In this document: one piece after another, positions 33,240 through 44,904 of the stretch | How positions within the stretch are numbered: position 1 is the stretch's first letter | How the letters are laid out: each line of letters starts with the position of its first letter | NCBI GenBank assembly: GCA_033961575.1 | Contig: CM066736.1 | Coordinates: forward strand, 77,586,852 to 77,650,851 | Reading direction: 5' to 3' | Source: Aselliscus stoliczkanus | Taxonomy: Eukaryota > Chordata > Mammalia > Chiroptera > Hipposideridae | Length of the DNA stretch: 64,000 nucleotides | Program-made: the position numbers and the translations under genes | The notes under the pieces: generated by a model | What the model was told of the DNA's origin: nothing | Databases searched by the model: none | The model's input: only the letters and a program-made list of their open reading frames with translations

Positions 33240-34145
33240 GGATTCTCTCTTTGTTTATTATGAACTTCTTTTGCTCTTCTGTGTCTCTAAGGATAGCTAG
33301 CTACTACTATTTCCTGCATCTGATGTCATACTCCTTTTTGCATTCTTTTTTTTCCTGGAATGAATCCTCAAATATAATTTTCATTTAAGATGCATTGATG
33401 GAAACATTCTCTGCTATACTCTTCAAACAGTGCCTCTTTTTTATTCTTGCTATTCTTTCCTTTAAGAACTCCCATTTGATTTATCTTTTTTTTGTCTCAA
33501 TTTCTCTTTTGTACATTCTAACATTTGCCATTCTGTGTTTCATTCTGCATAATTTCGTCAGCTCTATCTTCCACATTACTAATTTCTGCAGTTATATTCA
33601 ATCTGCCATTTAAAATTTTAATGATTTTATTTAATATTTCTAGCTGTTCTGTTTGGTTCTCTTGAAAATCTGCCTGGTTCCATTTAATAGTCTTGTTTTT
33701 TCATTATACATTCTTCTCCTCCTTTATTGTTTTAACTATTTTATATTTTGCACATAATCATCCTGTGACGTTTGTGGAGTTAGATGTCAGGTGTTTTTTC
33801 TGTGGACTCGTGCTTATGGTAGCTTGCTTCTTCGGGAATTTAGTGATTTAAAAAACAAATTGTTAGCCCACGCTACTTGATGGGATTATTTGAGGCTTCG
33901 GTTGTTTTGGTGTTTGCTTCTGCCGAGCTCTGGGGCTCCACAAAGCTGGGACACTTTTAATTACCCTTTTCATGATGAGGCTATATAGATAGTATAAATT
34001 TGACCCCCAAGCCAGTATGATTGAATATAGACTTGTGTTTAAGAATTTTCCTGGGAGGCTTTTTTTTTTTTTTTAAACCTCTCATTTTTTTTCTCTATCC
34101 ATCTAAAAGTTAAAGCCAAGGCATATAGGCTTCATCACCTCTCTT
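33240..34145 (-). repeat. Possible old L1/HAL1 5'-region
   Basis: T-rich stretch with an L1-like antisense ORF1/5'UTR pattern ('tttctagctgttctgtttgg', 'ggttctcttgaaaatctgcc', comparable with 'gctgttctggttgggtgttt' at 8594). A weak and tentative assignment. Confidence 0.4.
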
Positions 34146-34150
34146 TTTAG

Positions 34151-34206
34151 GATTGATTGATTGATTGACTGATGTATGTATGTATGTATGTATGTATGTA
34201 TGTTTA
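34151..34206 (+). repeat. (GATT)n/(GTAT)n compound microsatellite
   Basis: GATT units at 34151-34170 change to GTAT units up to 34206. Confidence 0.95.
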
Positions 34207-34209
34207 TGT

Positions 34210-36005
34210 GTATTTTAGCCTGTATAGGGTCCTTCATTTTTTTAGGAGTCTCAATCTGATCTCCCATCTTTACAGGGACCAATTTTTCTCTTTCACCGTG
34301 GACAGGGCCTGGGCCTGTCTTCTGTAAAAACTTAAGCTCTATGCCACCATGGCTCAGTAGTTACTACTACAGTAAATGCCAGCCTCAGAGCTTGCATGCC
34401 TCTCTGGATTTTTTGCTTTCTTTCCATTTCTGCCCTCTGAAGATTTTCTTTTTTTCTTTACTCAGCCAAACATATAAAGAAATTAAAACAATTCTCTTCA
34501 GCATTTTTGTTGTATTCTAAATGGAGAGGATTTCTCTGGACATCTAATCTGACTTACCGCCTTATAGTTTCCTCTCATATGGATATAAAAATATCCATCC
34601 ATTTATCCATTTCACTAATTCTTGAAAGGGAGAAAAAGGTCAATGTACTCAGTCTGTCATATGGAACTGCATGCTCAATTAAGCCATTTTAACTTTCTAT
34701 CTTAAAACCTTGTGAAATTTTGTGCTAGAAAATTTTGATTAAAATGTTCAACGTGTAGGCGCAGGATAAGTTTACCCTGACGTTTTGACCCAATAAGTAT
34801 TGTTACTTCACAATTTTAACTTAAGGACATGCTGACTTTATATTATGATTTACATTTTTTTTCATTAAAATTAAATAAGTACTGAAAAGATTTCTATGAA
34901 AAATTAGTATCTTAGTCAGTTTGTTCTACAGTACAGGTAAATGCTAGTTAAAAAATTATTTTTATTCCCTGAAACTTTTTCATCAAAATACTTTCTCTTC
35001 CCCTTAATCTATACAAAGAAGTTTTCAATATAATCAGGACTTCTCTCCCACTACCCCCTCTCCCACCCATTAGAGATTATACCTTCCATTGTGCGTTTTT
35101 CCTTTACGGCATTGTTTCTAGTACGCACAGTTCACCAAGTTCAACTTTTACAATCTAATATTTACAATTTGCAGTACAGCCATTGTCAATTTTGTTTTCG
35201 AGGACTTATTCTTATCAGTAATACGTGTTACTGGATCAGTTGAATTAGAAAATAATTTGTACTTGTTTCTTAGTCAAATCTTGAGAAAATGAAGAGCCAT
35301 TTCTCTGTTATTTTAGAATGATTTAGTGTTCCAGGTTCATTTTATTGTTACTCAGTTCCTTCATATTCTTCTAAGTGGTTTGTGTACATTATACTGAATG
35401 CCCACACTGGTTGTAGTATCAAAGGATAAACAGAAGGGTCAAATGGAAAAAACGAAATGTATTCACAATTGAAGTAGGAGGATAACATGGTCAGGTGAAA
35501 CAGGGGCCCAGAATGTCCTGCCGGGGCAAGCTTCATACTGTTTCAGCAAGGACTTTTGACAGAGACTAGAGAATTTGGTTGATAAAAGCAACCTAAGCTA
35601 TTCATGTCAAAGCTAGAGGCTCAATGAATATGATGTGCAGGGGAATCTTTTCATTCTCTTTCGGAAAGTGGAAAAATACTTTCTGATAGCAAAAAAAAAA
35701 AAAAAAAAAGGCAGTTGTGTAATTTGTTGCGAACAGTTTAAAAGACAATTTCATGGTGGTGCTCTTTCTCTTTTGTTTTAGTTGTACAGAGTAAGAAGAA
35801 GCCGAAATATTAGAGGAAATCTATCTTTCTAATGTAATGCACTTTGAATGGTTCACCTAGACTTTTTATTGAGTTTAATCAGCAGAAGCAGATAGATTCA
35901 GATTCAGTCAGTCTGGAATAGCAAGAGAGAAATCCCCTGATAACTGTAGGCACCTGAAATCATGTTCTTGACTCCAAGAGATTAAAGTTCTAGAGATGGA
36001 ATTTC
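34210..36005. other. No gene recognised
   Basis: No exon or confident repeat. A20-type run at about 35691-35709. The segment 34700-35350 is not obviously repetitive and is a fair candidate for conservation testing. Confidence 0.4.
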
Positions 36006-36009
36006 TTGA

Positions 36010-36150
36010 ATCATCGAGGGTGTTCGCGAAAAATGCAAAATCTTGAGTTTGACACCTGAAAATTCTGATTCAGTAGCTTTGGTGTGGATCCCAGGAAATT
36101 GCATTTTGTAATAAGCACCCCAGAAAAGTCTAATAAACACTAAATCTGAG
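36010..36150. repeat. MER5-like hAT fragment
   Basis: 'aaaattctgattcagtagct' followed by 'ggaaattgcattttgtaata' and 'aagcaccccagaaaag' reproduces the internal order of MER5-type non-autonomous hAT-Charlie elements. The ends are decayed. Confidence 0.6.
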
Positions 36151-36154
36151 AATA

Positions 36155-36435
36155 ATTACCTAGAGGTGTGTATATCCCATCAAAGTTGAAGTATCTCCAA
36201 GAGGAAAATTCAGGGTAACATAGGTGTATTTTAATTATGTATGGAAATAAAATCCAGGATAAATTAAGCTGAGAATGAAAATAGTTTAGGCTAATGTATC
36301 TTATTCACTTAAGTGTCCTAGCCTTTAGAATTTCTCTAATCTTATTCAGTTTCTCAAGTTTTGGTTCAGTCAGTTGATTCAATGAAGAGCTATATTTTTG
36401 CTTTTTATTTATGTATGTATTTTAAGAAAAGATGT
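36155..36435. other. No gene recognised
   Basis: Nothing recognised. Confidence 0.35.
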
Positions 36436-36801
36436 AACTACTGCCCATTTCTTTGCTCCTCTGTACTCAAAAGTCATGAAAAGAATTCTATACACTCACT
36501 GTCCATATGCCTTCTCCTCTAGTCCTCTCTTGAATTCACTCTGCTTGCCAACCACTCCACTAAACCTGTCAGGATCCTATCAGTGTCACCAATGGCCACA
36601 CATAGATCTCCACCCAAACTTCATCCTACTGGACTTCTCTTTGACATAGGTCAACCCTTTCTCCTCGAAACACTTTACTTAGCTTCCAGGATACTACAGC
36701 TTTTTGATTTTCTTTCTACTTCACTAGCTGTTTTTTCTTAGTCATCGTAGCTAGATTCTCCTTTTTATTTTCCCTGATACATAAATATTGGAATGTCCCA
36801 G

Positions 36802-36820
36802 GACTCAAGCATATAGTCTT
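36802..36820 (+). repeat. L1 target-site duplication, left
   Basis: gactcaagcatatagtctt, 19 bp, identical to 38757-38775. The sequence belongs to the L2 host. Confidence 0.97.
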
Positions 36821-38756
36821 TTTTTTTTATTTTTTTATTTTTTTTTAAAATTAGTTTCAGGTGTACAACACAGTGCAATAGTTACACATTTTACCCCTCA
36901 AAGTGACAACCCCCCACACCCAATACACCACCCCACTCCCCCCCATATCATATATATCTATTACTCTTCCTCTGACTCTCTTCCACAGTATAATCCACAT
37001 CCCGTGACTATCTATATATATTCAATTACAGTAGGTATACCACCTCTGCTTTAGTAATACAGTGCAGTGATCAAACCTCTACTCCATCCATGAAATGGTC
37101 TCCCTAACAAGACCTATGATCATCTGACATTCCACAGAATATTTACAACATTATTAATTATATTCCCCAAACTGTTTTTCCTATCCCAGTAGCAATATTG
37201 TAGTTGCCTATTTTTGCTGTCTTATCCCTTCCCCTTCTCCCTCATCCCCATTCCCCTCCCAATTAGCAACCCTGATTTTTCATCTATATCTATGAGACAG
37301 TTTCTGTTTACTTTGCTCATTCATACAGTTTTTCAGATTCCACATATGAGTGAGATCATATGGTATTTGTCCTTCTCTGACTGACTTATTTCACTCAACA
37401 TTACAGTCTCTAGGTCCATCCATATCATTGCAAATGGCATGATTTCATTCTTCTTTATAGCGGAGTAATACTCCATTGCATAAATATACCACAGTTTCTT
37501 AATCCAGTCATCTACTGATGGGCATTTTGGTTGTTTCCAAGTCTTAGCTATTGTAAATTGTGCTGCTATGAACATAGGGGTGCATAACTTTTTTTGAATA
37601 AGTGTCTTGGTTTTTTTCAGGATAAATACCTAGGAGTGGAATTGCTGGGTCAAACGGTAGCTCTATTTCCAGTTCTTTGAGATACCTCCATACTGACTTC
37701 CATAGTGGCTGCACCAATCTGCAATCCCACCAACAGTGCAGCAGGGTCCCCTTTTCCCCACAACCCCGCCAGCACTTGTTGTTTGTTGATTTGTTGATGA
37801 TAGCCATTCTGACTGGGGTGAGGTGGTATCTCATGGTGGTTTTTATTTGCATTTCCCTAATGACCAGTGAGGTTGAACTTTTTTTCATATGCCTGTTGGC
37901 CATCTGTATGTCCTCTTTAGAGAAATGTCTCTTCATATCTTCTGCCCATTTTTTAATTGGGTTGTTTGTTTTTTTGGTGTTGAGTTTCATGAGTGTTTTA
38001 TAAATTTTGGATATTAACCCCTTATCAGATATATCGTTCGCAAATATATTCTCCCATTCAGTAGGCTTCCTTTTTGTTTTATTAATGGTTTCCTTTGTTG
38101 TGAAAAAACTTTTAAGTCTGATATAATCCCATATGTTCATTTTTTCTTTTACTTCCCTTGCCTGTAGGGATGTATCAGTAAAAATATTGTTCCGGGTAAT
38201 GTCTGTAAATGTACTCCCTATATTTTCTTTTAGGATTTTTATGGTTTCAGGTCTTACATTTAAGTCTTTAATCCATTTTGAATTTGTTCTTGTATAAGGC
38301 GTAGGGAGATGATCCAGTTTCATTTTTTTGCATGTGTCAGTCCAATTTTCCCAGCACCATTTATTGAATAGACTATCTTTACTCCAGTGTAAATTCTTGC
38401 TTCCCTTGTCATAGATTAACTGTCCGTAAATGCTTGGATTTATTTCTGGGCTCTCTGTTCTGTTCCACTGATCGATGTGCCTGTTTTTATGCCAGTACCA
38501 AACTGTCTTGATTACTGTGGCCTTGTAGTAGGTTTTGATGTCTGGTAGCGTGATCCCCCCGACTTTGTTTTTATTTCTCAGAATTGCCGAGGCTTTCTGG
38601 GTCTTTTATGATTCCATATAAATTTTAGGATTATATTTTCTATTTCTGTGAAAAATGCCCTTGGTAGTTTGATAGGAATTGCATTGAATCTATATATTGC
38701 TTTAGGCAGTATGGACATTTTAACTATATTAATTCTTCCTATCCATGAGCATGGTA
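36821..38756 (-). mobile_element. 5'-truncated L1, relatively young
   Basis: Poly-T at 36821-36846 (poly-A of the minus strand), an L1 3'UTR about 480 bp long, then ORF2 C-terminal coding to 38756, where the element is truncated. An exact 19-bp target duplication flanks it. The low number of frameshifts in ORF2 and the exact duplication make it the youngest large LINE insertion in the window. Confidence 0.96.
37333..38756 (-). pseudogene. L1 ORF2 3' pseudogene (RT end and C-terminal domain)
   Basis: ORF2 encodes the endonuclease/reverse transcriptase that copies L1 RNA at the nick. The fragment starts inside the RT 'thumb' side ([20 protein letters not shown] at about 38737-38680), continues through [20 protein letters not shown], shifts frame near 38590, then has a 259-codon open stretch (37544-38323) with [20 protein letters not shown] and the zinc-knuckle-like [18 protein letters not shown] (about 37780-37730). 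A second shift near 37590, in a run of A on the coding strand, moves to the last frame (37333-37575), with [20 protein letters not shown]. The EN and catalytic RT domains are missing. Confidence 0.93.
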
Positions 38757-38775
38757 GACTCAAGCATATAGTCTT
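38757..38775 (+). repeat. L1 target-site duplication, right
   Basis: Identical to 36802-36820; directly adjoins the truncated L1 5' end. Confidence 0.97.
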
Positions 38776-39889
38776 GCTTATGACACCCTATCATTCATTC
38801 TCTTTTCTGTCTTTTCTGGCTGTACACACTCCTTGGATTATGTTGTACAGTCCCATGGCTTGAATGGTATCTATATAATTTCAACTTTTGAATTATCTCA
38901 AGCCATGATTTTCCCCTTGAACTCTAGACTTGTAAAACCAAACACTACTCAGTGTTTACTTAGGGTATCTAATAAACACCTCAAATTTACCACGTCCAAT
39001 ACTGAACCCTTCATGTTCTGCCACAAGCCTGCTTCTCCCACTGTCTTCTCCATTTCAATAAATAGCAACTCTATTCTTTCAATGGCTCAGGCAAAAATAA
39101 ATGATTATTTTTCTCTCATAGCCTTCGTTTAGTCCATTAGCAAAATCTCTTGGCCTCTGCCCAACATATACCCAACAATTTCTCATTACCTTGACCCACA
39201 TTGCCCCTATCAAGTGGTAGGCATCTCTTGCCTTGAGAGTTCAATAGCTCCCTGCCCTCCACACAGTCGCCAGAGGGACATTTTATCATGGAAGTTGTGT
39301 CATGATGTTTCTCTGCTCAAAATCTTCCCATGACTTCCCTCTCTCTGAGAAAAAAAAAAAAGGCAAAGGCCTAAATACTATGCCCCATACTATGTTTCTG
39401 ACATCGTCATCCACTACAATTCACCTTCGTTCACTCTGTTCCAGCCTTGCTGGCTTTTTTGCTGATGCTTGAACACTCATAGCACACTCTTGCTCTAAGA
39501 TGTTTTCACTCTCTGTTCTCTTTTCCTGGAATACTTTACCCCTGGATAATTACATGGCTTGCTTAATCCCTTTCTTCACATGCCTGTCTATGTTTTACCT
39601 CATTACTGACCACTTGATATAAAATAATATCTTCCTGCACTTTTCATTCCATTACCCTACTTTATTTTTCTCCAGAGTATTTATTACCACATGAAATACA
39701 TCATTTTGTTCACAATAATTCTTGTATTTTCCCCTTTATACTTGAATTCAAGCTCCATTAGAACAGGAACTTTGTCTATTATTTTTTTCCAATCACAGCT
39801 GTAATCTTTGCACTGCTCAATAAACATTTGTTGAATGAATAAATGTATGTTTTTCATGGAGTGGCTGCATCAAACAGAAGTAAAAGCTG

Positions 39890-40070
39890 AATCATGAGTG
39901 GACCTGAATCCTCAGTCCTCCACCCAGCTTTGGAACTTATCAGCTCTGGAAATTGAAGCAAGCCATTTAATTTCTTTGAGCCTCAATTTTATCTGTAAAA
40001 TATGGCAGCTGGGTTATCTAAATTCTAAGGACCTTTCTATCATTCTTCGGGTTCTTTCACCGCTGATTTG
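39890..40070 (+). repeat. MIR SINE relic
   Basis: 'gagcctcaattttatctgta' preceded by 'aagcaagccatttaatttct' and followed by 'aaaatatggcagctgggtta'. Sense MIR core. Confidence 0.7.
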
Positions 40071-40243
40071 GTCACCACACATGGTAGGGTGTCTGCAGAA
40101 TGATGCTGAGAAAGCACTCTCTAAGGTGGCACGAGGAAGAAATACATGGCTTCTTTGTTAAGGCATCTGTGAAAAACATGAGAAATTCTCAGAACATTGT
40201 TTAAAACCTTTTTCTACCTGCCTCAGGGTCATGGTCTTTTTCT

Positions 40244-40697
40244 TTTTTTAAAAGATTTTTATTAGGGAATTGGGGGAGGGGAACAGTGTTGGGGAATTGG
40301 GGAAGGGGAACAGACAAGTTGCTGTCTTTTTGTTCTTCGGTCTAGTTGCGGAGGACGTTGCTTCACTGGCCCATGTTGGTATCGTCATTGCGCTCTTTCT
40401 GGGTGAGGCAGATCTGTCGCCGGCCTCTGGATGGCCACTCAATGCAGCTGTTCGCAGCTCACTCTGGCTGCCGGCCACTCACATTGGCTGCTGGCCACTT
40501 ACTGTAGCTTATGGCAGCCCACTGCAGAAGGTGCTGCAGTCTACATCTTTGCAGGGACTCATGCAGTCCAGGTGGAGCTGATATTCACTATCTTAGCTGT
40601 AGAGGGCAGTGTCACTGGCTCTCATATGTGGGATCCGAATCGGGGCCGCTGGTATCCCAAGCCAGCTCTTAACCAACATGCCACTTGACTGGCCCTA
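40244..40697 (-). repeat. Long bat SINE (monomer head plus body)
   Basis: Antisense, best preserved long form: tail complement of CCCAATTCCCTAATAAAAAT, about 300 bp of body, then the monomer ('gagggcagtgtcactggctc', box B complement at about 40633-40643). Exact 15-bp target duplication tcatggtctttttct at 40229-40243 and 40698-40712. Frames of 76-103 codons inside are by-products. Confidence 0.94.
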
Positions 40698-40714
40698 TCA
40701 TGGTCTTTTTCTGA

Positions 40715-42325
40715 TATGAAGGAATAAAATTGACTGATTACTCAAAATGATCCCATTTTTTTTTCACAGTTAATATTGTCAGACTGTGAACTTTGACTTA
40801 GGAGTGATTTAAAATCACAACTACATATAAATGAACAAAATCGATGGTGTAGGCTCCCCAAGGTTCAAGCTGCAGTTGAGAAAGTCATCAAAGAAACACA
40901 GTATTTTAAGACTACAACTCCTTAAGAGCTGGAGAGTACAAATAGAGTTAAACTGCGTTGAATACATTATTTAATGCACTTAGAACTTTCTCGATGGATA
41001 GTGTCTCCGTGAACTCTCTTGGCATATTGGTTGCTTCTTCCATAATAATTTCCAAACTGTTCAGATACTGTGTTCCATTTCTCTTCTCTATAGCACTTTA
41101 TAGATATCTTCTTACAGCATGAGCTTCATAATTCAATACAAATTGCTGAAACTGCATCTCAAGAGGCTTTTCTTTAAAATACACAGGCTAGTGTTTAAAC
41201 AGATGGTATCATGTAGCCCTAATAAAAACATTTATATAGTAAGTCCCAGAATTCTTGAATAAATATTTGTATTATTATAAAGCAGTGGAGAAAATCACAA
41301 TGAAAGAAGCATTTATTAAACTATGTAATAAAGTTAGTGGCCTATAAAAATATTCTCCAAGTTCACTATTGTTAAATGTCAATAATAACAGTTTCAGATG
41401 GATTTAGAAGAGAAATTGCTATTTCCAGCTTAGTTTTGGGAAAAGGAAAGATTTAAAAACATTATTCAATTCTTTTTTTCCATTACTCATTGAAGTTATA
41501 AGCCTTTGTGGTTTGGGACTGGTAAAAAATAAGACATTACATAGTTTTATTTTGGGCTTAAAGGAATTGCTTAGCTGTGCATTATCCTGAAGTAGGGATG
41601 TATAAAAAGAAACAGGTCATTAAGTTTCATTTTTTATTAGAAAAAATCTAATTGATCATTTAAGATATTCCTTGTTTAAAATAATTTGCTGTCATCTACA
41701 GGATAGTGGGAATTATTAATAGCTTGTGTTGCTCTTGTTAATGATGATTTTATTTGTGGGTAAAACAAACAGTAAATTATTAGGTAATCATTTGCATACT
41801 TTGATAAACTTTAATATCTTGAACCTATAGTTGTCATGGATTCTTAACCTCAACTGTATGTCTAATTGGCCAGAAGTATTTAGAAGGTCCCCAGGAAGGC
41901 TAGTGGATGGGGGAGGGGGCAGGGAAGTGGAAATAGGTGGAAAGTAAAAGTACTGCAACAAAGCACAACTTTCATGTTTTCTTAGGGCCTCCCCTTACCT
42001 TCTGAATCATAAAATTATTCTTTGTTTTTAGAAATTTTTCTTTCATTTGCTTTCTGCCCAAATTCCTCCTTCTGTAATCTTTTCCAGTCCTGTGGACTTC
42101 ATATTTATCCTTTTTTTCTCTCTCCTTGTATTTCAACTAAGTATAGGCCACAAAGCCCTTCAGGAAACATTTCATCAGCTAAAAGATGATGAAAGACAGG
42201 AACTCAGCTGAGGTCAGGCTGCCTGATTTCTTTTCTGCACTGTTATACCAATGGTATAGAATGTGCTTCCATCCTCTCCCTACTCATTAGAGTTGTGAAG
42301 TAGTCATATCACGTCTACTGGGTTT
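40715..42325. other. No gene or repeat recognised
   Basis: About 1.6 kb of AT-rich sequence without open frames over 60 codons and without a clear repeat, one of the longest such stretches in the window. 'gatgggggagggggcaggga' at about 41908-41927 is a G-rich spot. Confidence 0.45.
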
Positions 42326-42346
42326 CTGGTGCTTGATTACTTTTTT

Positions 42347-42781
42347 TTTTTTTAATTTTTTTATTGGTGAATTGGGGGAAGGGAACAGAGTTGAGGAATA
42401 GGGGAAGAGGAACAGACAAGTTGCTGTCTTTTTGTTCTTCAGTCTAGTTGTGGAGGATATTGCTTCACTGGCCCATGTTGATATCATCATTGCGCTCTTC
42501 CCGAATGAGGCAGATTGGTCGCCGGCCTCTGGATGGTCGCTCACCGTGGCTCTTGGCAGCTCACGCTGGCTGCCGGCTGCTCACTGTAGTCTATGGCAGC
42601 CCACTGCAGCAGGGGCTGCAGCATACACTGTCACCGGGGCTTGCACAGCCCAGCTCCAGGTGGAGCTGTTGCTGTTGTTAGCTGTAGAGGGCAGTGTCAC
42701 TGGCCCTCATATGTGGGATCCGAACCGGGGCTGCTGGCGTCCCAAACCAGCTCTTAACCAATGTGCTACTCTGCTGGCCCA
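42347..42781 (-). repeat. Long bat SINE (monomer head plus body)
   Basis: Same architecture as 40244-40697. Target duplication gcttgattactttttt (16 bp, exact) at 42331-42346 and 42782-42797. The 125-codon frame at 42432-42809 is SINE sequence. Confidence 0.93.
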
Positions 42782-42799
42782 GCTTGATTACTTTTTTGA

Positions 42800-43440
42800 T
42801 AAATATTGATAAAGAACCTCCCGTTCTCAAACTATAATTTTTGGGGGATTGATTTGGCTACTTTTGAAAGCTGCATTAACCTTTTAGTCCACCAGGACTC
42901 CACTTCACATGAGAAGAATTAGTTTGCTGATTCAGTGATCATTTAGGGGTGCCAATATGCTGGCTTATTTCATATGCAGCTGATCTTAACACTATACATT
43001 TTGTAAAACTGGCAAGTTATTGAACATTCACTGAAATTGTGCTACCACTATTGTTTATTTACTTGATTTTTTTGTTGAGTCACTAGAAATAAGAAGTGAA
43101 TGAGAGCTTCCTAAATGTGTAACACGTTCCCTGCAGGAAGGAAAAAGAGGAAAGCAGAGAGACTATGCACATATTTCCATAGCATCCAGCACATACCACT
43201 ATTTTAACACAAGTATTTTCTGTGATTAAGAGCCCATCTTTATCACCAGGCCCATGGAATCCCTTAGGGCAGATTCTTAAATTCTTCCTCACTCATTTCC
43301 TTCTAAATCCAAGGTCTGCTACATATTGAAGGAACATATTTTTGGAGCACAAAACTATATCATCAGGCTTCCTTTAAAACTATGATCCCTTCTACCTCCT
43401 GACTAGGGGATCCTGTGAGTTGTTTTATATGTTTTGTGGA
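42800..43440. other. No gene recognised
   Basis: No recognisable gene. The 69-codon minus frame at 43083-43292 is unsupported. Confidence 0.4.
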
Positions 43441-43445
43441 TGGTG

Positions 43446-43543
43446 GTTCTTTTTTTTTTTTTTTTTTTTTTTTGAGGGCAGTGTCAATGGCCCTCATATG
43501 TGGGACCGAACTGGGGCCGCTGGCTTCCCAGGCCAGCGCTTAA

Positions 43544-43570
<27 letters not shown>
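43446..43570 (-). repeat. Truncated monomeric SINE between two T-runs
   Basis: T25 run, monomer 'gagggcagtgtcaatggccc' through 'gccagcgcttaaccc', then the last 20 or so bp (GGCCGGCCGAGTGGC head) are replaced by a second T-run of about 24. A normal copy has T on one side only. Confidence 0.85.
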
Positions 43571-43574
<4 letters not shown>

Positions 43575-44025
43575 GGGACCTGTAATTCAAAGGAGGAGAA
43601 GGTAGAGTGTTGTTTGCTCAGTGATTTTTAGTTAGAATGAAGGATTAATACTGAACCCTTTCAATGGCTTTACATTATTTCACAATAAAGACCCCAATGT
43701 GGCTCCTTCATCTTCTGCAGCTTAACCACATGCTCTTCTAACTCGCTGTCAGGTCACTGGCTTTTCAGGTCCTCAAACAGGCCATGTTCCTTCTTCCCTC
43801 AGCGCCTTCGAACATGCTGTTTTCCTTGCCTGGGATATGATTTCTGTGTACTCTGTACTCTCCCCATCCTGTAGTCATTTACTTTGAAAATTAATATTCA
43901 TTCTTTGGATTTCATTGGGAACAGGGAAACCTTTCCTGATACCTCAGAAGGGCTCATGTTTTCTAGTCGTGCTATTGTTTTTATTTTTTCTACATTGCGC
44001 TTACTTCAGTTTTCATTTATTTATA

Positions 44026-44751
44026 GTAGTCTCCCCATATCTGGGGAAGGGGGGGAAATCAGTTCCAAGATGCTCAGTCGATGCCTGAAAAAGCAGATAG
44101 TACTGAACCCTATAAATACTACTGGGTTGTCAGAAAAGTTCCATATTTCTCATTGCAAAAATGCATCATGACTTTTCCGACAACCCAATATATTTTTTCC
44201 CTGTATATACATACCTATGATAAAATTTAACTTACGTTAGGCACAGTAAGTTTTTAACAAAATAGAACAATTATAGCAATATACTATTGCTATATAAGAG
44301 TTATATGAACGGGATTTCTCTCAAAATATCTTACTGTATTGTAGTCACATTTTCACTTACAGAAAGCACTTTATAGCTTCTCTTTGGCATATGTGAATTG
44401 CTAGCATCACTACTTTTGCACATTGAGGCTATTATTAAGTAAAATAAGGGTTGTTTGAATACAACCACTGTAATACCATGACAGTCAATCTGATAACCAA
44501 GGTAAGGGCTACTGAGAGACTTTTGGTGGGTAGTGTATACAGCTTGGATACGCTGGACAGAGGGAGCATCACATCCTGGGCATGACGGAGCAGGATGGGG
44601 TGAGGTTTCATTACACTGTTCAGAACAGGGTGCAATTTAAAACTTACGAATTGTTTAAGTCTGGAATTTTCCACTTAATATTTTCACACCACAGTTGACC
44701 GCAGGAAACTGAAACCATGGAAAGTAAAGCCATAAATAAGGGAGACTACTG
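44026..44751. mobile_element. Tigger-type DNA transposon (MER44/Tigger-like)
   Basis: Starts 'gtagtctccccatatctggg', ends with the complement ('aataagggagactactg'), TA at 44024-44025 and 44752-44753. Internal motifs 'atacctatgataaaatttaa', 'aaatatcttactgtattgta', 'acagttgaccgcaggaaact' are shared with the copy at 54885-55387. Contains a smaller MITE at 44122-44188. No transposase coding retained. Confidence 0.85.
44122..44188. mobile_element. 67-bp mariner-type MITE inside Tigger
   Basis: Nearly palindromic: left 'ctgggttgtcagaaaagtt', right complement of 'ttgggttgtcggaaaagtc'. TA at 44120-44121 and 44189-44190. Removing it and one TA restores the Tigger sequence ('ctataaatac' joined to 'tattttttcc'), matching the uninterrupted paralogue. 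Size and termini are like human MADE1. Confidence 0.9.
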
Positions 44752-44904
44752 TATATATGTTTTGATTATTTTTGTTTCTCCCACAAAACTATAAGTTCCA
44801 GAAAAGTGAGGACCATGCTTAAATTTTATCATTTTATGCTCTATGTCTTGTATAGTCTCTGGCACAGAGAAAACACTTATTAAAATTTTGTTGAAAAAAT
44901 AAAA

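Larger units (their letters stand above)
36440..39850 (+). repeat. L2 LINE, long copy split by L1
   Basis: Left part 36440-36820 includes 'tcagtgtcaccaatggccac' and 'aatattggaatgtcccagga'. The right part 38776-39850 continues with 'cttgaatggtatctatataa', 'tccccttgaactctagactt', 'ggtatctaataaacacctca', 'aatactgaacccttcatgtt', 'gaattcaagctccattagaa' and the tail 'caataaacatttgttgaatg'. Together about 1.45 kb of L2, one of the longest ancient repeats here. The 99-codon frame at 38833-39132 is a remnant of the L2 reverse transcriptase-side ORF but is not functional. Confidence 0.88.
43640..44902 (+). repeat. L2 LINE 3' end, split by Tigger
   Basis: Left part 43640-44023: 'caataaagaccccaatgtgg', 'tttccttgcctgggatatga', 'gaaacctttcctgatacctc'. 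The right part 44754-44902 resumes at 'actataagttccagaaaagt' and 'tctctggcacagagaaaaca'. The Tigger at 44026-44751 lies exactly between. Confidence 0.8.

Noticed and set aside
37677..38003. 108-codon plus-strand frame
   Set aside because: It is the antisense shadow of the L1 ORF2 pseudogene read on the minus strand.
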